Assembly: GCF_019334565.1 (NCBI RefSeq)
Contig: NZ_CP079724.1
Span: 641,001 to 705,000, forward strand
Length of the DNA: 64,000 bases
Source of the DNA: Streptococcus oralis
GTDB taxonomy: Bacteria > Bacillota > Bacilli > Lactobacillales > Streptococcaceae
Direction of reading: 5' to 3'
Part shown: positions 38,001-47,188 of the stretch, piece by piece
Layout of the letters: every line of letters starts with the position of its first letter
Position numbering within the stretch: position 1 is the first letter of the stretch
Position numbers and translations under genes: made by a program
Notes under the pieces: generated by a model
What the model saw: the letters and a program-made list of their open reading frames with translations, nothing else
Told to the model about the DNA's origin: nothing
Databases searched by the model: none

Positions 38001-41000
38001 ACTGCAACTTATAGTCCAGAGTTTACGAAAGTAACACCAACTGGTACAGGAGATAAGACAGAAGGACTTCAAGGTCAGGTACAAGAAGGTAAAGTGACCT
38101 TCACTCCAGGCCATGACTCAGTTCCATTCCCAGCTGATTCAACTCCACTATTTGACAATGGTACAACTGTGAAGGAAGTGCCAAATGTTGGTAAGTTCGA
38201 AGTGGACGCAGACGGTAAGGTGACCTTTACTCCTGATAAACAGTTCAAGGGTGAAACACCAGAGCTTGAATTGACTCGTGTGGATGCCAACGGAACTCCT
38301 GTTACTGTCAAGTACCAAGCGGTGGTGAAAGAAGTAGTTCCAACTTCAACAGACGCCACTTCAAATGGTATCCAAGGTCAACCGCAAAAAGGTACCCCAA
38401 CCTTCACAGAAGGTAATCCATTGGTTCCAATTGATGATACGAAACCAATGACTTTCGAAGATGGACAGTCAACGAAAACAGTTCCAGGTGTAGGTGAATA
38501 CAGCATCAATCCAGATGGCTCTATTACCTTTACGCCAGAAAAACAATATGTTGGCACACCAGCTCCAGTTACAGTGAAACGTGTAGATAAGAACGGCACC
38601 CCAGTGACTGCGACCTATACCCCAACAGTGACTAAGGTAACCCCAATCAGCACTAACGCAACCAGCACAGGCCCTCAGGGTGTTCCACAAACAGGCACTC
38701 CAAGCTTCCAAGGTGGTGATCCATTGGTTCCAATCGATGAAACAGTTGAGCCAACCTTCGCAGATGGAAGTAAAGAGAAGTCTATTCCAGGTCAAGGAAC
38801 TTACACAATTGCGCCAGACGGCACAGTAACCTTCACCCCAGACAAACAGTTTGTCGGAAACCCAGATCCAGTTACAGTGAAACGTGTGGATAAGAATGGC
38901 ACTCCAGTTACTGCGACTTACAGCCCAGAGTTCACTAAGGTAACTCCGACTGGTTCAGGTGATAAGACAGAAGGTCTTCAAGGTCAAGTGCAGGAAGGTA
39001 AAGTGACCTTCACCCCAGGCCATGACTCGGTTCCATTCCCAGCGGATTCGACACCACTATTTGACAATGGTACAACTGTGAAAGAAGTGCCAAATGTTGG
39101 TAAGTTTGAAGTGGATGCAGATGGCAAGGTGACCTTCACCCCAGATAAGCAATTCAAGGGGGAAACACCAGAACTTGAATTGACTCGTGTGGATGCCAAC
39201 GGAACTCCTGTTACAGTCAAGTACCAAGCGGTGGTGAAAGAAGTAGTTCCAACCAGCACTAACGCAACTAGCACGGGTCCTCAGGGTGTTCCACAAACAG
39301 GAACTCCAAGCTTCCAAGGTGGCGACCCACTGGTTCCAATCGATGAAACAGTTGAACCAGCCTTCGAAGATGGAAGCAAAGAGAAGTCTATTCCAGGTCA
39401 AGGAACTTACACGATTTCACCAGATGGAACTGTAACTTTTACTCCAGACAAACAGTTTGTTGGAAACCCAGATCCAGTTACAGTCAAACGTGTGGATAAG
39501 AACGGTACCCCAGTGACTGCGACTTATACACCAACAGTGACTAAGGTAACCCCAACCAGCACTAACGCAACCAGCACAGGTATCCAAGGTCAACCGCAAA
39601 AAGGTACCCCAACCTTCCAAGGTGGCGACCCACTGGTTCCAATTGATGAAACAGTTGAACCAGCCTTCGAAGATGGAAGCAAAGAGAAGACTATTCCAGG
39701 TCAAGGAACTTACACGATTGCATCAAATGGAACTGTGACCTTCACCCCAGACAAGCAGTTCGTTGGTACACCAGAACCAGTCACAGTCAAACGCGTAGAT
39801 AAGAACGGCACCCCAGTTACTGCGACCTACAGTCCAGAGTTTACGAAAGTAACACCAACAGGAACTAACGCAACCAGCACGGGTCCTCAGGGTGTTCCAC
39901 AAACAGGTACTCCAACCTTCCAAGGTGGCGACCCATTGGTTCCAATTGATGAAACAGTAGAGCCAACTTTCGAAGATGGAAGCAAAGAGAAGACTATTCC
40001 AGGTCAAGGAACCTACACGATTGCACCAGACGGAACTGTAACTTTCACCCCAGACAAGCAGTTTGTCGGAAACCCAGATTCAGTCACAGTGAAACGTGTT
40101 GATAAGAATGGCACTCCAGTTACTGCGACTTACAGTCCAGAGTTTACTAAGGTGACTCCAACAGGTTCAGGTGATAAGACAGAAGGACTTCAAGGTCAAG
40201 TCCAAGAAGGTAAAGTGACCTTCACGTCAGGCCATGACTCAGTTCCATTCCCAGCTGATTCGACACCACTATTTGACAATGGTACAGCTGTGAAAGAAGT
40301 GCCAAATGTTGGTAAGTTCGAAGTGGACGCAGACGGAAAAGTGACTTTCACTCCTGATAAACAGTTCAAGGGTGAAACACCAGAGCTTGATTTGACTCGT
40401 GTGGATGCCAATGGAACTCCTGTTACAGTCAAGTACCAAGCGGTGGTGAAAGAAGTAGTTCCAACCAGCACTAACGCAACCAGCACAGGTCCTCAAGGTG
40501 TTCCACAAACGGGCACTCCAAGCTTCCAAGGTGGCGACCCACTAGTTCCAATCGATGAAACAGTAGAGCCAACTTTCGAAGATGGAAGCAAAGAGAAGTC
40601 TATTCCAGGTCAAGGAACCTACACAATTGCGCCAGATGGAACTGTAACTTTCACGCCAGACAAGCAGTTTGTTGGAAACCCAGATCCAGTCACAGTGAAA
40701 CGTGTGGATAAGAACGGCACCCCAGTTACTGCAACCTACAGTCCAGAGTTTACTAAGGTGACTCCTACAGGAACTGGTGCAACCAGCATAGGTCCTCAAG
40801 GTGTTCCACAAACGGGCACTCCAAGCTTCCAAGGCGGCGATCCACTGGTCCCAATCGATGAAACAGTCGAGCCAACTTTCGAAGATGGAAGCAAAGAGAA
40901 ATCTATTCCAGGTCAAGGAACTTACACGATTGCACCAGACGGAACTGTAACTTTCACACCAGACAAACAGTTTGTCGGAAACCCAGATCCAGTCACAGTC

Positions 41001-42107
41001 AAACGTGTAGATAAGAATGGCACTCCAGTTACTGCGACTTACAGTCCAGAGTTTACTAAGGTGACTCCAACTGGTAAAGATACTTCTTCAGTTAACATTA
41101 AGGGTCTTGTTCAAACAGGTACGCCAACATTTGAAGGTGGTAATCCGCTTGTTCCAATCGATGAAACTGTGGCGGCGACATTTGAAGATGGATCAACTGA
41201 AAAAGTGATTCCAGGTGAAGGAACTTATGCAATCTCACCAGATGGCATCGTCACCTTCACTCCAGAAGCTAATTTTGTAGGAAAAGGAACAGGCGTAACG
41301 ATTGTCCGTAAGGATAAGAACGGAACTCCAGTTACTGCAAGCTATCGTCCAACAGTTGTAGATCCATCTACTGGTCATGATACGGCTTCTACAGGAGCAA
41401 AAGGCCAACCACAAGTGGCAACACCAACGTTTGAAGGACATATCGATTCGACTGTACCACCAACCTTTGAGGATGGTAGCACGACTATGGTTGTTCCGGG
41501 TGAAGGAAGCTATACAATTGATAAAGATGGTAAGATTACCTTTACTCCAGAACCAGACTTTGTTGGTACAGCTAAAGGATTGATTGTGAAACGTTTGGAT
41601 ATGTATGGAAATGTAGTTACTGCTCATTACACACCAACTGTCCTTGGACAAACACAAGTGAGTGATGCGACATCAGAAGGTCTTAAAGGTCAAACTCAGA
41701 CTGGTAAACCAAACTTTACAGGTGATGTCGATCTGACAGTTCCGCCAACCTTTGAAGATGGAACAACTGAAAAAGTCGTTCCAGGTGAAGGAACTTATGT
41801 AATCTCACCAGATGGCACCGTCACCTTTACCCCTGAGGCAGACTTTGTAGGACAAGCCAAAGGTGTGAAAGTGATCCGTAAAGACCGTAATGGAAATATC
41901 ATTTCAGGATTCTATATTCCAACAGTAGTAGAACTTCCTGTGATTGAAAATCCAGAACAACAAGGTATTACAGAAGAAAGAACTACTAAAACTCTTCCAA
42001 ATACGGGTTCTGAGGAGACATCTCACTTGACAGCTGGTCTATTGGCTGCTTTATCAGGTATGGGATTAATTTCTCTAGCTCAAAGAAAAAAATCTGAGGA
42101 AGAATAA
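35010..42107 (+). CDS. CshA-like fibrillar LPNTG adhesin
   Basis: 2365 residues from ATG 35010, which follows TAAGGAGATT; the longer upstream frame has no ribosome site. The YSIRK-like signal reads FSIRKLNVGVCSVLLS. A Ser/Thr/Glu-rich linker ends near residue 165, followed by a non-repetitive binding region (about 170-660) that closes with a GEVEDMLV motif. About 16 repeats of ~100 residues follow (about 665-2310), of the CshA fibril type, with cores such as PQGVPQTGTP.FQGGDPLVPID and GTVTFTPDKQFVG. The anchor is LPNTGSEETSH, a hydrophobic helix and KKSEEE. CshA of S. gordonii forms surface fibrils and binds fibronectin through its non-repetitive part; the same role is inferred here. It is a single-gene unit between two terminators. 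Confidence 0.92.
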   Translation: MGKDLFNPRLHKFSIRKLNVGVCSVLLSTFVLLGATSQVSADETSVTNSLNEVAKTNLDKTTGTSISPTDSKTSEKSETPSVVESSQPTKETATSNSGTEPADKKNNDKSVISETSQSPVEKPVTSPEDKSTESAKPETAVAPIIAEPTETSSVTEQSTRSRRVRRDTQATSVAPASYAGADDATPVPRTSKPELSESEKKESTQLAKQINWIDFSDTASLKNLDPQGGFKIGTTYTKEISPGYVVTLTVTELKPFHATEIYKKRVEGTSSAGTYDPNATNSYLKSWKDYGKTPPPVSGQPQDKWSTIGGQGFDTQGHKTQIIVPVDGVNWGVKFKIEATYRGKKVKPAVVMADGEDANPGEYGIFTTNGEGWEYVGEWMKGPRAKGPYTVTTEELVKQADKTTRGGLLILKDKTVDWNKFLSPDTVTGGLGSQVFGPIVSASKAVPVVMTRGASEVGFYVATAGQQALMMGFLVVDGGDAPESYGEAHHTISTRDSITNVQIKQPYLGSTEADIDVDSKNDWTSDDREDVSDEGPQQLLTADQYNNTNDLLDLNKAKNGTYTLKIKANPNGNAKAYVKAWVDFNNNGKFDDNEGSVVKEITANGDHTLTFNAIPSLSGGLVDQLGMRVRIATNAGDIEKPTGTAFSGEVEDMLVRRTYPPQGEKKETTGLQGETQNATVHFTPKGPDRSDFVTNASMSSQVPQILDNQGNVLTPTNGNTYVRPEGTYVVTANGDDIDVVFTPNADFTGTAEGINIRRTDSNGSSTNWQSTDASNPNKNDILNNMDGRYIPTVRKIPTYESTGVQGQEQNKNLIFNDGDPAKTPVTPDSSRPATFVDANGQPITGNSVPATSNGQSVGTYELDPNTGQVTFKPNKNFVGTPDPVTVQVNDSNGVPYRAHYKPTVTKVTPTGTNATSTGPQGVPQTGTPSFQGGDPLVPIDETVEPTFEDGSKEKNIPGQGTYTIAPDGTVTFTPDKQFVGNPTPVTVKRVDKNGTPVTATYSPEFTKVTPTGTGDKTEGLQGQVQEGKVTFTPGHDSVPFPADSTPLFDNGTTVKEVPNVGKFEVDADGKVTFTPDKQFKGETPELELTRVDANGTPVTVKYQAVVKEVVPTSTDATSNGIQGQPQKGTPTFTEGNPLVPIDDTKPMTFEDGQSTKTVPGVGEYSINPDGSITFTPEKQYVGTPAPVTVKRVDKNGTPVTATYTPTVTKVTPISTNATSTGPQGVPQTGTPSFQGGDPLVPIDETVEPTFADGSKEKSIPGQGTYTIAPDGTVTFTPDKQFVGNPDPVTVKRVDKNGTPVTATYSPEFTKVTPTGSGDKTEGLQGQVQEGKVTFTPGHDSVPFPADSTPLFDNGTTVKEVPNVGKFEVDADGKVTFTPDKQFKGETPELELTRVDANGTPVTVKYQAVVKEVVPTSTNATSTGPQGVPQTGTPSFQGGDPLVPIDETVEPAFEDGSKEKSIPGQGTYTISPDGTVTFTPDKQFVGNPDPVTVKRVDKNGTPVTATYTPTVTKVTPTSTNATSTGIQGQPQKGTPTFQGGDPLVPIDETVEPAFEDGSKEKTIPGQGTYTIASNGTVTFTPDKQFVGTPEPVTVKRVDKNGTPVTATYSPEFTKVTPTGTNATSTGPQGVPQTGTPTFQGGDPLVPIDETVEPTFEDGSKEKTIPGQGTYTIAPDGTVTFTPDKQFVGNPDSVTVKRVDKNGTPVTATYSPEFTKVTPTGSGDKTEGLQGQVQEGKVTFTSGHDSVPFPADSTPLFDNGTAVKEVPNVGKFEVDADGKVTFTPDKQFKGETPELDLTRVDANGTPVTVKYQAVVKEVVPTSTNATSTGPQGVPQTGTPSFQGGDPLVPIDETVEPTFEDGSKEKSIPGQGTYTIAPDGTVTFTPDKQFVGNPDPVTVKRVDKNGTPVTATYSPEFTKVTPTGTGATSIGPQGVPQTGTPSFQGGDPLVPIDETVEPTFEDGSKEKSIPGQGTYTIAPDGTVTFTPDKQFVGNPDPVTVKRVDKNGTPVTATYSPEFTKVTPTGKDTSSVNIKGLVQTGTPTFEGGNPLVPIDETVAATFEDGSTEKVIPGEGTYAISPDGIVTFTPEANFVGKGTGVTIVRKDKNGTPVTASYRPTVVDPSTGHDTASTGAKGQPQVATPTFEGHIDSTVPPTFEDGSTTMVVPGEGSYTIDKDGKITFTPEPDFVGTAKGLIVKRLDMYGNVVTAHYTPTVLGQTQVSDATSEGLKGQTQTGKPNFTGDVDLTVPPTFEDGTTEKVVPGEGTYVISPDGTVTFTPEADFVGQAKGVKVIRKDRNGNIISGFYIPTVVELPVIENPEQQGITEERTTKTLPNTGSEETSHLTAGLLAALSGMGLISLAQRKKSEEE
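37000..41940 (+). repeat. Array of about 16 CshA-type fibril repeats
   Basis: The units are about 300 bp long. Three sequence classes alternate: PQGVPQTGTP units (six copies), LQGQVQEGKVTF units (three copies) and IQGQPQKGTP units (two copies), plus diverged units at both ends. Copies within a class are nearly identical in DNA. The LQGQVQ units start near 38055, 38965 and 40180. Confidence 0.9.
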
Positions 42108-42197
42108 TTAGTGGTGAAAGTCATCTAGTAAGTTGTTTTAGATACTTGATTGAAATGATTACATTCATTGCTATCTAAGAAGATGTCAGTCTAACAG

Positions 42198-42227
42198 AAA
42201 GAGAGAACCAATTGGTTCTCTCTTTTT
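42198..42227 (+). terminator. Terminator after the CshA-like gene
   Basis: A perfect 28-bp palindrome (AAAGAGAGAACCAA and its complement) is followed by T's. Confidence 0.9.
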
Positions 42228-42287
42228 GGTAATTGATTTGAAAATCGTTTAATTATTCTGCATCAATTATTCACAATTTTACTAAAG

Positions 42288-42296
42288 TGGTATAAT
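42288..42296 (+). promoter_or_regulatory. Extended -10 of the methyltransferase/peptidase-E pair
   Basis: TGGTATAAT, 24 bp before the TTG start. Confidence 0.6.
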
Positions 42297-42320
42297 ATAG
42301 CTATACGAGGAGGCTCGACT

Positions 42321-42938
42321 TTGATTTATATAATTGGTTTTGCTTGTTTTTTACTTTTAATGTTACTGTTTTCTCGTCTCATTCAGCAATCAAAGAACCC
42401 TTCGGGCTTTCTAGGAAAACGAATGATGAAATTGTGGAATAGAGCCTATCTCCCCATGTTTGTATGGGCAATTCGTCATCTGGATAGGACATTTTACCCT
42501 GTAATCTTAGATGTAGGAGTTGGAAATGGTCGTTCAACTATCCTGCTGAAAGAAACTTTTCCGCAAAGTACCATAACTGGAATCGATATTTCAGATACTG
42601 CAATAGCTCAAGCCAAACAGGTAGAGATGACTAATCTAAATTTTGAACGAAGAGACGTTAGGGAGACAGGCTTTTCTGATGAAAGTTTTGATTTAATCAC
42701 AGCCTTTCAAACTCATTTTCATTGGCAGGATCTAGAGGCTTCTTTTATGGAACTTCGAAGAATACTCAAATCAGACGGGATGCTCTTACTGGCTTGTGAA
42801 TATAATAAGTTGTCTTACTTTTTACCAGAGGTCCAAAGCGAAGAAGCATTTAGACGATTCTTGTTGTTAATAGGGCTTGAGCTTATAACTAGTCAAAGAA
42901 AGGGATCGTGGATCCTTTATAAAATTGTTAAACATTAA
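42321..42938 (+). CDS. Membrane-anchored class I SAM methyltransferase
   Basis: 205 residues from TTG 42321, eight bases after AGGAGG. A hydrophobic helix at residues 2-20 (IYIIGFACFLLLMLLF) probably anchors it in the membrane. The SAM motif is ILDVGVGNGRST, then GIDISDTAI and FDLITAFQTHFHW, a Methyltransf_11-like layout. The substrate is unknown. The peptidase-E-like gene starts 13 bp later, so they are probably one operon. The pair lies between the giant adhesin gene and rpsU. Confidence 0.82.
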   Translation: MIYIIGFACFLLLMLLFSRLIQQSKNPSGFLGKRMMKLWNRAYLPMFVWAIRHLDRTFYPVILDVGVGNGRSTILLKETFPQSTITGIDISDTAIAQAKQVEMTNLNFERRDVRETGFSDESFDLITAFQTHFHWQDLEASFMELRRILKSDGMLLLACEYNKLSYFLPEVQSEEAFRRFLLLIGLELITSQRKGSWILYKIVKH

Positions 42939-42951
42939 TGGAGGTACAATC

Positions 42952-43575
42952 ATGAAACAATTATTTTTATGTTCATACTTTGCTGGAGTCAAAAAGCTTT
43001 TTAGCGATTATGCAAAGGAAAAGAATCTAGAAAACAAGGTTTTATTTATTCCTACCGCTGGGAACAAAGAGGATTATACTGCCTATATCGATGAGGCTCA
43101 GCAAACATTCAAAGATTTAGGATTTGAGATAGAGGTTTTAGATATTGCTTCTTGTGATCGAGAAACTGCACAGGCAAAGATTTTCCAAAGCAAAATTCTT
43201 TATATCTCTGGCGGGAATACATTTTATTTATTACAAGAATTAAAGAAAAAACAACTCCTATCTCTTATCAAAGAACAAATAAGAGATGGGCTGATCTATG
43301 TGGGGGAATCAGCAGGGGCTATCATTACTGCCAAGGATATTGACTACAATAAGCTCATGGATGACAAGACGGTAGCGAAAGAGTTATCGGATACAACGGG
43401 ATTGAATGAAGTGGAGTTTTACATCCTTCCACATTATGGTGAGGAGCCTTTTACTGATAGTAGCAAGAAGACCTTTGAAACCTATAAAAATCAGCTCGAC
43501 TTAATGCGAATGAACAATTCACAAGCTGTTATTGTAAATGATAAAGAAATAAAAGTTGTTTCTGAACAGGATTAA
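42952..43575 (+). CDS. Peptidase E / S51-family protein (class I glutamine-amidotransferase-like)
   Basis: 207 residues from ATG 42952, preceded by TGGAGGT; an earlier in-frame start at 42925 has no ribosome site. The nucleophile elbow GESAGAI near residue 120 carries the expected Ser, and SGGNTFYLLQ upstream is typical of peptidase S51 (dipeptidase E and cyanophycinase relatives). Family members cleave Asp-X dipeptides; the exact substrate here is unknown. A hairpin (43618-43639) follows, without a clear T run. Confidence 0.85.
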   Translation: MKQLFLCSYFAGVKKLFSDYAKEKNLENKVLFIPTAGNKEDYTAYIDEAQQTFKDLGFEIEVLDIASCDRETAQAKIFQSKILYISGGNTFYLLQELKKKQLLSLIKEQIRDGLIYVGESAGAIITAKDIDYNKLMDDKTVAKELSDTTGLNEVEFYILPHYGEEPFTDSSKKTFETYKNQLDLMRMNNSQAVIVNDKEIKVVSEQD

Positions 43576-43668
43576 AATAATTTTTTTCGCTATTATGACA
43601 TCTATTCTAATACGTTGTCCCTTTTAAAAAGAAAAGGGAAGATAATATAAGTTTATGGCAGTTTTCCC

Positions 43669-43697
43669 TTGACAAATATTCATTTTGCGTGTAAAAT
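43669..43697 (+). promoter_or_regulatory. rpsU promoter
   Basis: Consensus TTGACA (43669-43674), 17-bp spacer, TAAAAT (43692-43697); a strong promoter, as expected for a ribosomal protein. Confidence 0.85.
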
Positions 43698-43731
43698 GGA
43701 ATAGATCTTGAACTTGAAGGGAGTGAAAAAA

Positions 43732-43908
43732 ATGTCTAAAACAGTAGTACGTAAGAATGAATCTCTTGACGATGCACTTCGTCGTTTCAAACGTGCGGTT
43801 ACTAAAGCTGGTACTCTTCAAGAAACACGCAAACGTGAATTCTATGAAAAGCCTTCTGTAAAACGTAAACGTAAATCAGAAGCAGCTCGTAAACGTAAAA
43901 AATTCTAA
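43732..43908 (+). CDS. rpsU: 30S ribosomal protein S21
   Basis: 58 residues from ATG 43732, preceded by GAAGGGAG. The sequence starts [20 protein letters not shown] and ends in the arginine/lysine-rich tail [15 protein letters not shown], as in Gram-positive S21. The protein sits on the 30S platform near the mRNA exit, where the anti-Shine-Dalgarno lies. It is monocistronic with a strong promoter and terminator. Confidence 0.98.
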
Positions 43909-43917
43909 TTTGAAATG

Positions 43918-43948
43918 AAAGGCTAGACTTGTCTAGTCTTTTTTTTGC
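43918..43948 (+). terminator. Terminator after rpsU
   Basis: AAAGGCTAGA (43918-43927) pairs with TCTAGTCTTT (43932-43941, one G-U), then eight T's. Confidence 0.88.
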
Positions 43949-43973
43949 ATAGTATTTAGAGGAACAAATTCTT

Positions 43974-44936
43974 ATGAAAGAGTATATAAAAGAATATCAA
44001 AAGATGCGTGAAAATCACTTGGAAGATTGGGGTTATTGTGCTAATCCGATAGATTGGAAGGAATTTGAAGAGTCAAACAAAAGAATTTTTGAAGAATATT
44101 TGACCGATTCAAAAGTATTGTCTGACAAGGTTTTAAGAGTAAAATTGTACAATAGCTTATTGCTAGATGATATTCAATATTTTGCCTATTATGCGGCGTT
44201 TTTAGATGGGGATTATACACAGTTAAACAACGCGCTATGGCAAACAGGAAGAACTGAGTTGATGAGAGGCGGTTTGTTAGCAAGTGGAACCATTTACACA
44301 GAAGGGATTTTGAAAGGCTTGTTTACCTCTTTTGCTTGTAACGATTTTTCAGCCATTCCATCATTCATCCCCAAAGATTTACCCTTGTTGAAAGGAACCT
44401 ATTATCCAGAAAATGTGATGAATCTTTTATACGCTCTTTATTATCAAGATGAAGAAAGATTATCCGAGTCTCTCTTGCGTGCACAACAGTTTTTAGGGAA
44501 GAAAAAACGAACTGGCATGGAAGAATTTTCTGTTCGGTATTTTATAAGTTTGGCAAGAAAAGATGCAGTTGCATTAAGTGAGTCCTTACAAAACTTATGC
44601 CAAGCTTATCAGAGACGAGGTTACCCCTATGAAAAAATTGATAAGTGCTTTGCGGATGAGATTCATGGTCTATATCGTTTAGTACGATTTTTTGACCATT
44701 CCTTGTTCGAAGAAGTCAGTATGCCATCTCATAAGACTTTTTTGAAGGAGTTTGAAGAATGGCAAGTCCAAAATCAGTTTCCACAAGGTCAACAGTTCTA
44801 TACCTATCCTCAAGCTATGGCTGATGCAAACAGAATGTTAACAAAAGGTTTCCCAAGAATTTACTTAGAAAAATCTGGAAGGGACTTAGTGATAGACGTT
44901 GACCGATTTGCAGTAGATTTGTCTCGGTTAATTTAA
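43974..44936 (+). CDS. Imm49-like protein (possible orphan immunity protein)
   Basis: 320 residues, start ATG 43974 behind GAGGAAC. The protein is all-helical by composition, with no signal peptide. Segments such as [24 protein letters not shown] and YYAAFLDGD resemble what I recall of the Imm49 family of polymorphic-toxin immunity proteins, but the match is from memory and not certain. No toxin gene is nearby, so it would be an orphan protecting against a neighbour's toxin. It starts only 32 bp after the rpsU T run and has no obvious promoter of its own. It interrupts the rpsU-hprK neighbourhood I remember from pneumococcus, so it may be an insertion. Confidence 0.5.
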   Translation: MKEYIKEYQKMRENHLEDWGYCANPIDWKEFEESNKRIFEEYLTDSKVLSDKVLRVKLYNSLLLDDIQYFAYYAAFLDGDYTQLNNALWQTGRTELMRGGLLASGTIYTEGILKGLFTSFACNDFSAIPSFIPKDLPLLKGTYYPENVMNLLYALYYQDEERLSESLLRAQQFLGKKKRTGMEEFSVRYFISLARKDAVALSESLQNLCQAYQRRGYPYEKIDKCFADEIHGLYRLVRFFDHSLFEEVSMPSHKTFLKEFEEWQVQNQFPQGQQFYTYPQAMADANRMLTKGFPRIYLEKSGRDLVIDVDRFAVDLSRLI

Positions 44937-45032
44937 AAGAGTACGAAAAGACTTACTAGTCAAATCTTTTCCCAAGCTACATCAAATAAATACTGTAAAT
45001 CCTGCAAAAAAAGGAAACTTCCACCTACAATC

Positions 45033-45041
45033 TGATATAAT
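45033..45041 (+). promoter_or_regulatory. Extended -10 of the hprK operon
   Basis: TGATATAAT, 31 bp before the hprK start; no clear -35. Confidence 0.6.
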
Positions 45042-45072
45042 AGTAGGGAGAACTCGATTGAAGGAGGAAATT

Positions 45073-46008
45073 ATGTCGGTTTTAGTAAGAGATGTCATTG
45101 AAAAACTCAGACTAGATATTGTCTATGGTGAAGGCGAATTACTTGAAAAAGAAATCAATACTGCGGACATTATGAGACCTGGTCTTGAAATGACGGGCTA
45201 TTTTGATTACTATACACCAGAACGGATTCAGCTGTTAGGGATGAAGGAGTGGTCCTATTTAGTTGCTATGCCTGCCCAGAACCGTTATCAAGTTTTGAAG
45301 AAAATGTTTCTACCTGAAACACCTGCGGTTATCGTGGCTCGTGGTCTGGTAGTGCCAGAGGAAATGTTGAGGGCTGCTAGAGAATGTAAGATTGCGATTT
45401 TAACCAGTCGAACAGCAACCAGTCGTTTATCTGGAGAACTTTCTAGCTACCTTGATTCCCGTTTGGCTAAACGTACTAGCGTGCATGGTGTCTTGATGGA
45501 TATCTATGGCATGGGTGTCTTGATCCAAGGGGATAGTGGTATCAGTAAGAGCGAGACAGGTCTTGAACTTGTGAAGCGTGGACACCGTCTAGTAGCAGAC
45601 GATCGTGTAGATATTTATTCTAAGGATGAGATGACTCTTTGGGGCGAACCTGCTGAAATCTTGAAACATTTACTTGAGATTCGTGGAGTTGGGATTATCG
45701 ATATCATGAGTCTCTATGGTGCAAGTGCTGTAAAAGATTCTTCACAAGTTCAGCTAGCAGTTTATTTGGAAAATTATGATACGCATAAGACCTTTGACCG
45801 TCTAGGAAACAATGCCGAAGAACTCGAAGTTTCTGGTGTAACGATTCCGCGTATCCGCATCCCAGTAAAAACAGGACGCAATATCTCCGTTGTTATTGAG
45901 GCGGCTGCCATGAACTATCGTGCTAAAGAAATGGGCTTTGATGCGACACGTTTATTTGAAGAACGCTTGACAAATCTAATCGCTCAAAATGAGGTGAAAC
46001 ATGATTAA
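45073..46008 (+). CDS. hprK: HPr kinase/phosphorylase
   Basis: 311 residues from ATG 45073, just after AAGGAGGAAAT; the in-frame start at 45058 has no ribosome site. HprK phosphorylates HPr on Ser46 when glycolytic intermediates are high and removes the phosphate when they are low; HPr-Ser-P is the co-repressor of CcpA. The P-loop is [10 protein letters not shown], the catalytic His is in RGHRLVADD, and the C-terminal signature IPVKTGRNI is present. It overlaps lgt by 8 bp, the usual Firmicutes pairing. It thus controls, through CcpA, the cre sites found at bgaA and nagB. Confidence 0.97.
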   Translation: MSVLVRDVIEKLRLDIVYGEGELLEKEINTADIMRPGLEMTGYFDYYTPERIQLLGMKEWSYLVAMPAQNRYQVLKKMFLPETPAVIVARGLVVPEEMLRAARECKIAILTSRTATSRLSGELSSYLDSRLAKRTSVHGVLMDIYGMGVLIQGDSGISKSETGLELVKRGHRLVADDRVDIYSKDEMTLWGEPAEILKHLLEIRGVGIIDIMSLYGASAVKDSSQVQLAVYLENYDTHKTFDRLGNNAEELEVSGVTIPRIRIPVKTGRNISVVIEAAAMNYRAKEMGFDATRLFEERLTNLIAQNEVKHD

Positions 46009-46789
46009 TCCAGTCGCATTTGAAATTGGTCCCTTTGCTATTCGTTGGTATGCTTTGTGTATTGTAGCTGGTTTGGTTTTAGCAGTCTACCTTGCCATGA
46101 AAGAAGCTCCTAAAAAGAGAATTCTATCAGATGATATTTTGGATTTTATCCTGATTGCTTTTCCAGTAGCTATTTTAGGTGCTAGACTATACTACGTACT
46201 CTTTCGCTTAGATTATTATCTGCAAAATCCAGGTGAAATCATCGCCATCTGGAATGGTGGCTTGGCCATTTACGGAGGATTGATAGCGGGTGCTATTGTC
46301 CTTTATATCTTTGCAGATAGAAAGCTGATTAATACTTGGGATTTCTTAGATATTGCAGCACCGAGCGTCATGATTGCCCAGAGTTTAGGGCGCTGGGGGA
46401 ACTTCTTTAACCAAGAAGCCTACGGTGCAGCAGTAGATAGTCTGGATTATTTGCCAGACTTTATCCGTGATCAGATGTACATTGAGGGGAGCTACCGTCA
46501 GCCGACCTTCCTATATGAGTCGGTTTGGAATCTAATTGGATTTGCTTTGATTCTGATTTTTAGAAGAAAATTGAAGGGAATCAGACGTGGTCATATCACT
46601 GCTTTCTACTTGATTTGGTATGGTTTTGGTCGTATGATCATCGAAGGGATGCGGACGGATAGTCTCATGTTCTTTGGCCTACGAGTTTCCCAATGGTTAT
46701 CAGTTATCCTTATCGGACTCGGTATTTTTATCATACTTTATCAAAATCGAAAGAAAGCCCCTTTCTATCATACAGAGGAGGAAAAATAA
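46001..46789 (+). CDS. lgt: Prolipoprotein diacylglyceryl transferase
   Basis: 262 residues with about seven membrane helices. Lgt moves diacylglycerol from phosphatidylglycerol to the lipobox Cys of prolipoproteins. The family signature appears as [13 protein letters not shown], with the essential Arg and Asn in place. Lipoproteins that need it in this window include PstS and the amino-acid-binding protein at 59181. It overlaps hprK by 8 bp and abuts the next ATG directly. Confidence 0.97.
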   Translation: MINPVAFEIGPFAIRWYALCIVAGLVLAVYLAMKEAPKKRILSDDILDFILIAFPVAILGARLYYVLFRLDYYLQNPGEIIAIWNGGLAIYGGLIAGAIVLYIFADRKLINTWDFLDIAAPSVMIAQSLGRWGNFFNQEAYGAAVDSLDYLPDFIRDQMYIEGSYRQPTFLYESVWNLIGFALILIFRRKLKGIRRGHITAFYLIWYGFGRMIIEGMRTDSLMFFGLRVSQWLSVILIGLGIFIILYQNRKKAPFYHTEEEK

Positions 46790-47173
46790 ATGTTAGAAGT
46801 TGCATATATACTTGTTGCGATTGCTTTGATTGTCTGTTTAGTCTATTTGACAATCACGATTCAAAAAGCCGGTCGTATGATTGATGAGACAGAGAAAACC
46901 ATCAAAACGTTGAGCTCAGATGTGAACGTTACCTTGCATCAGACCAATGAATTGTTGGTTAAGGTCAATGTGTTAGCAGACGATATCAATATCAAAGTTG
47001 CGACGATTGATCCACTTTTTACAGCGGTGGCGGACTTGTCAGAGTCAGTATCTGATCTCAACCAACATGCGCGTGTTTTAGGTAAAAAAGCTTCATCTGC
47101 TGGTTCAAAAACCATTAAAACAGGTGCAGGCTTGTCAGCTCTCCGTGTCGCAAGTAAATTTTTCAAAAAATAA
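46790..47173 (+). CDS. DUF948 family membrane-anchored protein
   Basis: 127 residues. One N-terminal membrane helix (YILVAIALIVCLVYLTITI) is followed by a helical, probably coiled-coil region (MIDETEKTIKTL...VNVTLHQTNELL). This is the layout of DUF948, function unknown. The ATG follows the lgt stop directly, and a YtxH-like gene follows 15 bp later; DUF948/YtxH pairing is common in Firmicutes. Confidence 0.88.
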   Translation: MLEVAYILVAIALIVCLVYLTITIQKAGRMIDETEKTIKTLSSDVNVTLHQTNELLVKVNVLADDINIKVATIDPLFTAVADLSESVSDLNQHARVLGKKASSAGSKTIKTGAGLSALRVASKFFKK

Positions 47174-47188
47174 AAAAGGAGAAATCTC

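Noticed and set aside
37593-41657. Repeated minus-strand ORFs inside the CshA-like gene
   Set aside because: These too mirror the plus-strand repeats, lack ribosome sites and have unlikely Trp/Cys-rich composition.
43618-43639. Terminator after the peptidase-E-like gene
   Set aside because: An 8-bp hairpin (TCCCTTTT/AAAAGGGA) is present but no T run follows, so I do not call it a terminator.
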